DNA from: Nitrospirales bacterium
Lineage (GTDB): Bacteria > Nitrospirota > Thermodesulfovibrionia > Thermodesulfovibrionales > Dissulfurispiraceae
DNA: 15,788 nt
Reading direction: 5' to 3'
Assembly (NCBI GenBank): GCA_020846375.1
Contig: JADLDZ010000259.1
Location: 1 to 15,788, forward strand
The translations under genes were made by a program, and so were the position numbers. Shown here in pieces: positions 12,779 through 15,788 of this stretch. Every line of letters starts with the position of its first letter. Positions within the stretch are counted from its first letter, which is position 1. Under the pieces are notes generated by a model. That model saw nothing but the letters and a program-made list of their open reading frames with translations. It searched no databases and was not told where the DNA came from.

Positions 12779-14963
12779 AATCATCGAGCAGCAGGAGAGA
12801 GGAAAACAGGAAACCTGCAGCCTCGCCGTGAAGGGGCTCGACTGCGCCACCTGTGCGGAAAAGGTGGAAAAGGCGCTCATGCGTCGGCGGGGAGTCCTCG
12901 GGGTAACCATCTATCTTGGCGCCGAAAGGGTGGACGTGCAGTTCGACCCGTCGGCGATCAACAGGAAGGCCATCGTCGGCGTCCTCAATGGGCTCGGGAT
13001 ACACGTTGCAGCGGAAAAAGGGGCACCTGCGCACGGGCATGAGCATGGGGAAAAGGGCTCCCGGCGCTTCGAGCTTCTGCGCATTGCAGGGGTGCTTTTC
13101 CTGGTGCTCCTCGGTCTTGCAGGGGTGGGCGAGGGCTTCCTGCAGGAAGGGAAGGGGCTGATCCATCTATGGGATATAGCGGCCCTTCTCATCGGCGGCT
13201 ACCCCCTCCTCCGCCATGCGCTCATCGACCTGAAAGAGAAGTCCATTACCGCGGACGTCTTCATGGCACTGGGGGTCGTCTCTGCCACCGCCATCGGCGA
13301 GTTCCGCTCCGCCGCCGTCATCTCCCTCTTCATGCTGATCGCGGAGATCCTCGACTCCCTTACCATGGACCGGTCGCGCTCCGCCATACGGGAGCTGGTG
13401 AGCATGGCGCCGAAGACGGCACGGGTGAAGAGGGGAGATGCCGAGAGGGAGATACCGGCGGAAGAGGTGCAAAAAGGCGATATCGTTATTGTAAAACCGG
13501 GCGAAAAGATACCGGTGGAGGGGATCGTCGTCTCGGGGAGCAGCTTCGTCAACCAGGCCCCCATCACCGGCGAGTCGCTGCCCGTTGAAAAGAAAGAGGG
13601 AGAAAGCGTCTATGCGGCGACCATCAACCAGCATGGAATCCTCTTTGTCAAAGTGACCCATACGGGAGAGGATACCACCTACGCACGGATCATCAAGCTC
13701 GTGGAGGAGGCCGAGTCCTCCAAAGCCCAGGTCCAGAAGGTCGCCGATAAATTCGCAGCCTACTTCACTCCCGCCATCCTTGTGGTGGCAGTGCTCACCC
13801 TGCTGCTCACCGGGAAGCTCACCAACGCCATCGCCGTCCTGGTGGTGGCATGTCCCTGCACCGTCGCCATCGCCACGCCCCTTGCGGTCGTCGCAGGCAT
13901 GGGCAGAGCAGCGAAACGGGGCATCATCATCAAGGGGGGGCGCTACCTCGAGGCACTGGCAAAAGTGGATACCCTGGTGATGGACAAGACCGGCACCCTG
14001 ACCGTAGGAGACCCAGTAGTCACTGATATAAAAGGTTTTTCCGGTCACAGCGATGAAGAAATCATCGCCTTCACCGCAGGCACGGAACGGTACTCCGAAC
14101 ACCCCCTTGCCCGGGCCATTATGAAAAAGGCACTGGAAATGGGCATAAAGATCCCGGAGCCCGATCAGTGCTGCGTACTCCCCGGAATGGGCATCGAGGC
14201 GGTGGTGAAGGACACCAGCATCCTCCTCGGAAGCAGGGAACTACTCCTGAACAAGAGCATCCATCTCTCCGCAGAGGTGGAGAGGTATATCGCCGGGAGA
14301 GAGGAGGAGGGCAAGACGGTCCTGCTGCTGGCCCGGAACGGCACGGGCGGTCCCGCCGGCTGCGACGGCCCTGATGGCCGGAACGGTTGGAACGGCCACA
14401 ACGAAATGATTATCGGGGTGATTTCCGTTTCCGACATCGTCCGCGAAGGGACGGCGGAAGCGCTCGCCGAGCTCAGGGAGATGGGGTTCCACGAACCGGT
14501 GATGCTGACCGGCGACAACCAGCGGACCGCCCGCGCGATCGCCGCACCCCTGGGGATCAGGGAGGTGATGTCCCGGCTGCTCCCCGAGGATAAGGTGAGG
14601 AAAATCAAGGAGTTGGTTGCGGGGGGACGGCAGGTCCTCATGGTGGGTGATGGGATCAATGACGCACCCGCCCTGGCGCAGGCCCATGTGGGTGTTGCGA
14701 TGGGAGCCGTGGGGTCGGATGCGGCCATCGAGGCCTCGGACGTGGCCCTCATGCGCGATGAGTGGAAACAGATCCCCGAAGCCATCAGGATAGGGCGGAG
14801 CACCTTTGCGGTGATCCGCCAGAACATCGCCCTGGGGATTCTGTTCAACGTGGTCGGCATCGCCCTCGCCTCCGCAGGCATCCTCTCGCCGGTCGGGGCG
14901 GCGGTCGCCCATATCATGCCCGATATCCTGGTCTTCCTGAACTCTTCCCGCCTTCTGAAATAG
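12750..14963 (+). CDS. P1B-type heavy-metal-translocating ATPase
   Basis: Inner-membrane pump exporting soft or transition metal ions using ATP, 737 residues. Order of elements: HMA domain with GLDCATC (Cys32, Cys35); His-rich linker HGHEHG (95-100); actuator TGES (273-276); membrane CPC (368-370, in VACPCTVAIATP); phosphorylated Asp412 in DKTGT; nucleotide-site HP (451-452); GDGIND (633-638). The last two helices read FNVVGIALA (699-707) and AHIMPDILVFLNSSRLL, differing from the Lys and Asp of ZntA/CadA. A Gly/Asn/Asp-rich insert occupies about 530-552. The ATG has GAGGAAGAGGA upstream and lies within the repressor gene. Given the CadC-like sensor, Cd/Pb/Zn export is likely, but the subtype is uncertain. 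Confidence 0.95.
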   Translation: MTDTIQERPEIIEQQERGKQETCSLAVKGLDCATCAEKVEKALMRRRGVLGVTIYLGAERVDVQFDPSAINRKAIVGVLNGLGIHVAAEKGAPAHGHEHGEKGSRRFELLRIAGVLFLVLLGLAGVGEGFLQEGKGLIHLWDIAALLIGGYPLLRHALIDLKEKSITADVFMALGVVSATAIGEFRSAAVISLFMLIAEILDSLTMDRSRSAIRELVSMAPKTARVKRGDAEREIPAEEVQKGDIVIVKPGEKIPVEGIVVSGSSFVNQAPITGESLPVEKKEGESVYAATINQHGILFVKVTHTGEDTTYARIIKLVEEAESSKAQVQKVADKFAAYFTPAILVVAVLTLLLTGKLTNAIAVLVVACPCTVAIATPLAVVAGMGRAAKRGIIIKGGRYLEALAKVDTLVMDKTGTLTVGDPVVTDIKGFSGHSDEEIIAFTAGTERYSEHPLARAIMKKALEMGIKIPEPDQCCVLPGMGIEAVVKDTSILLGSRELLLNKSIHLSAEVERYIAGREEEGKTVLLLARNGTGGPAGCDGPDGRNGWNGHNEMIIGVISVSDIVREGTAEALAELREMGFHEPVMLTGDNQRTARAIAAPLGIREVMSRLLPEDKVRKIKELVAGGRQVLMVGDGINDAPALAQAHVGVAMGAVGSDAAIEASDVALMRDEWKQIPEAIRIGRSTFAVIRQNIALGILFNVVGIALASAGILSPVGAAVAHIMPDILVFLNSSRLLK

Positions 14964-14972
14964 GCTCACCCT

Positions 14973-15041
14973 CCACGGGAGCGCCGGAGGAGGGGAGGAC
15001 TCGGCGGGAGTCCCCCCGTGCAGACTCTGCTCCTCCCGTGG
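14973..15041. repeat. large inverted repeat after the ATPase gene, possible transcription end
   Basis: The outer arms CCACGGGAG (14973-14981) and CTCCCGTGG (15033-15041) are perfect. Inside, GGACTC-GGCGG-GAGTCC (14997-15013), flanked by G-rich and C-rich runs, makes a second strong hairpin. It starts 10 bases past the ATPase stop. No T-run follows, so it may be a dispersed palindrome rather than a classical terminator. Confidence 0.55.
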
Positions 15042-15074
15042 TATGATGTCGAAAAAAAGCAGGAGGGCGTTGTT

Positions 15075-15371
15075 ATGCAGGCGCTGGATACTATACTGAA
15101 GTTTATTGCCGACACCAGCATGTTGGCTATTCCTTTCGGGCAGATGCTCATTTTCGTCGTCATCAATTCCTTCTGCCTTCTGTTCGGGAAGTATAAACTG
15201 GGGCTGCTGGTTTCCTATTGTTTCGTCCTCTTCTGGGGCTTCATCTCGAACAGGGAGTTCTTCATCGACACCTTCGGCCAGACTACCTGGGGACTGATCA
15301 TCTATGCCCTTTCCGGCATCGTCATGGTGGTGGTGCTGATCGTCGGGTTCTTCCAGAGCAGCAGGGAATAG
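15075..15371 (+). CDS. small hypothetical integral membrane protein
   Basis: I do not recognise a family. The product has 98 residues, mostly hydrophobic, with three predicted membrane helices: about 16-35 (AIPFGQMLIFVVINSFCLLF), 39-53 (LGLLVSYCFVLFWGF) and 70-93 (LIIYALSGIVMVVVLIVGFF). A short polar loop (SNREFFIDTFGQTTWG) lies between the last two. The ATG has AGGAGG 8 bases upstream. The frame extends 19 codons further upstream, but only through the inverted repeat. It lies 111 bases after the metal ATPase on the same strand, with the inverted repeat between, so it may be a separate unit. Confidence 0.75.
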   Translation: MQALDTILKFIADTSMLAIPFGQMLIFVVINSFCLLFGKYKLGLLVSYCFVLFWGFISNREFFIDTFGQTTWGLIIYALSGIVMVVVLIVGFFQSSRE

Positions 15372-15418
15372 TCCCCCTCCCGGGGCAAACGCATCAGAAT
15401 GCCCGGCCAGTGAGTATT

Positions 15419-15456
15419 TCATCGAGAGTGCTTCGCTCTGCCTGCAATGACCGAGG
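15419..15456. repeat. short dispersed-repeat remnant
   Basis: The stretch around AGAG-TGCTTCG-CTCT followed by GCCTGCAATGACCGAG resembles the end of the common repeat style GCGAAGC...TTCGCTCTGCTCGCAATGAC. Only one partial copy is present, and the comparison is from memory. Confidence 0.35.
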
Positions 15457-15494
15457 AGTGGTCTCTTTCCGCCTTTTCTCCTGTCTCTGTCATT

Positions 15495-15523
15495 TTGCTT
15501 TTTGTCGTTTGATTTGTGATAAT
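15495..15523 (+). promoter_or_regulatory. predicted extended -10 promoter for the right-edge gene
   Basis: -35 TTGCTT (15495-15500), a 17-base spacer, and -10 GATAAT (15518-15523) preceded by TG-T, giving an extended -10. It sits in a T-rich patch and predicts a leader of about 100 bases before the ATG at 15629. Confidence 0.6.
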
Positions 15524-15628
15524 ACAGGATTGTCTGCTTTCCGCTATTTTTCGTTTTTCCGTCTCCTCATGGTGCCGGCAATTATGCATTTTTGAAGTAA
15601 GCACTACCGCTAAGGAGGAACCCTGCAT

Positions 15629-15788
15629 ATGGCGACCCGTCACCGGCTGCCCCGCTCCGCCTGGAGGGCAATGATAGAGAGTGCATTCCATGCCAACTCC
15701 GTACGGAAGACCACCATGGCAGAGCTGTACCGGCTGGCACTCCGGCAGCCCGAGGTGATGGCGACATCCCATCCCTTTTATAAACCCG
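15629..15788 (+). CDS. start of an unidentified protein-coding gene, partial at window edge
   Basis: The ATG is preceded by AAGGAGG at a 10-base spacing and by a good promoter. The 53 visible codons are open and begin MATRHRLPRSAWRAMIESAF, rich in Arg, Ala and Leu, with TTMAELYRLALRQPEVMATS further on and ending at HPFYKP. There is no signal peptide or metal motif, and I do not recognise the family. The rest lies beyond the window. Confidence 0.65.
   Translation, partial: MATRHRLPRSAWRAMIESAFHANSVRKTTMAELYRLALRQPEVMATSHPFYKP

Noticed and set aside
1..15788. CRISPR array, tRNA or rRNA gene, insertion sequence, prophage
   Set aside because: No regular direct-repeat/spacer pattern, cloverleaf, rRNA signature, transposase or phage gene was seen on either strand.

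Overview
The window is GC-rich, gene-dense chromosomal DNA from a Gram-negative (diderm) bacterium. The support for this is an HlyD-type periplasmic adaptor with its ABC permeases, an exported c-type cytochrome, and a sigma-54 activator of the NtrC class. The mix of short palindromic dispersed repeats, a sigma-54 activator next to gyrA, a monohaem cytochrome and a metal-efflux cassette would suit Nitrospirota or Desulfobacterota. That assignment is an inference and no gene here settles it.

Layout. On the minus strand from the left edge lie the 5' part of a sigma-54 AAA+ activator (1-537, running off the window) and gyrA (534-2945), which overlap by four bases. A divergent promoter region (about 2946-3121) separates them from a plus-strand operon of four genes (3122-7382): an HlyD/MacA-like adaptor, a LolD/MacB-type ATPase and two FtsX/MacB-type permeases. 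After a gene-free stretch of about 400 bases full of palindromes comes a minus-strand gene for an unknown exported protein (7781-8410). A plus-strand monohaem cytochrome c gene with a structured leader follows (8643-9035). Next is a minus-strand group: an orphan HicB-like fragment, a zinc-ribbon/TM2 membrane protein, and a cytoplasmic GH13 amylase (9212-11122). A second repeat-rich stretch precedes a plus-strand membrane-anchored HExxH peptidase (11344-12270). Then comes a metal-resistance cassette (12283-14963) with a promoter, a perfect 14-bp operator, a CadC-like ArsR repressor and a P1B-type ATPase. The right end holds a 98-residue membrane protein (15075-15371) and the start of an unidentified gene with a good promoter (15629 to the edge).

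How it works together. The adaptor, ATPase and two permeases should form a MacAB-like transporter; no outer-membrane channel is in the window. The ArsR repressor should bind the palindrome over its own start site and release it on Cd/Pb/Zn-type ions, co-inducing the ATPase encoded in an overlapping frame. The other genes look like independent units.

I found no clear new multi-gene system. The points most worth a second look are the CadC-like sensor paired with a P1B ATPase whose last two membrane helices lack the usual zinc/cadmium residues, a repeat-generated Gly/Asn-rich insert in that ATPase, the apparently headless sigma-54 activator fused to gyrA by a TTGA overlap, and the structured leader before the cytochrome gene.
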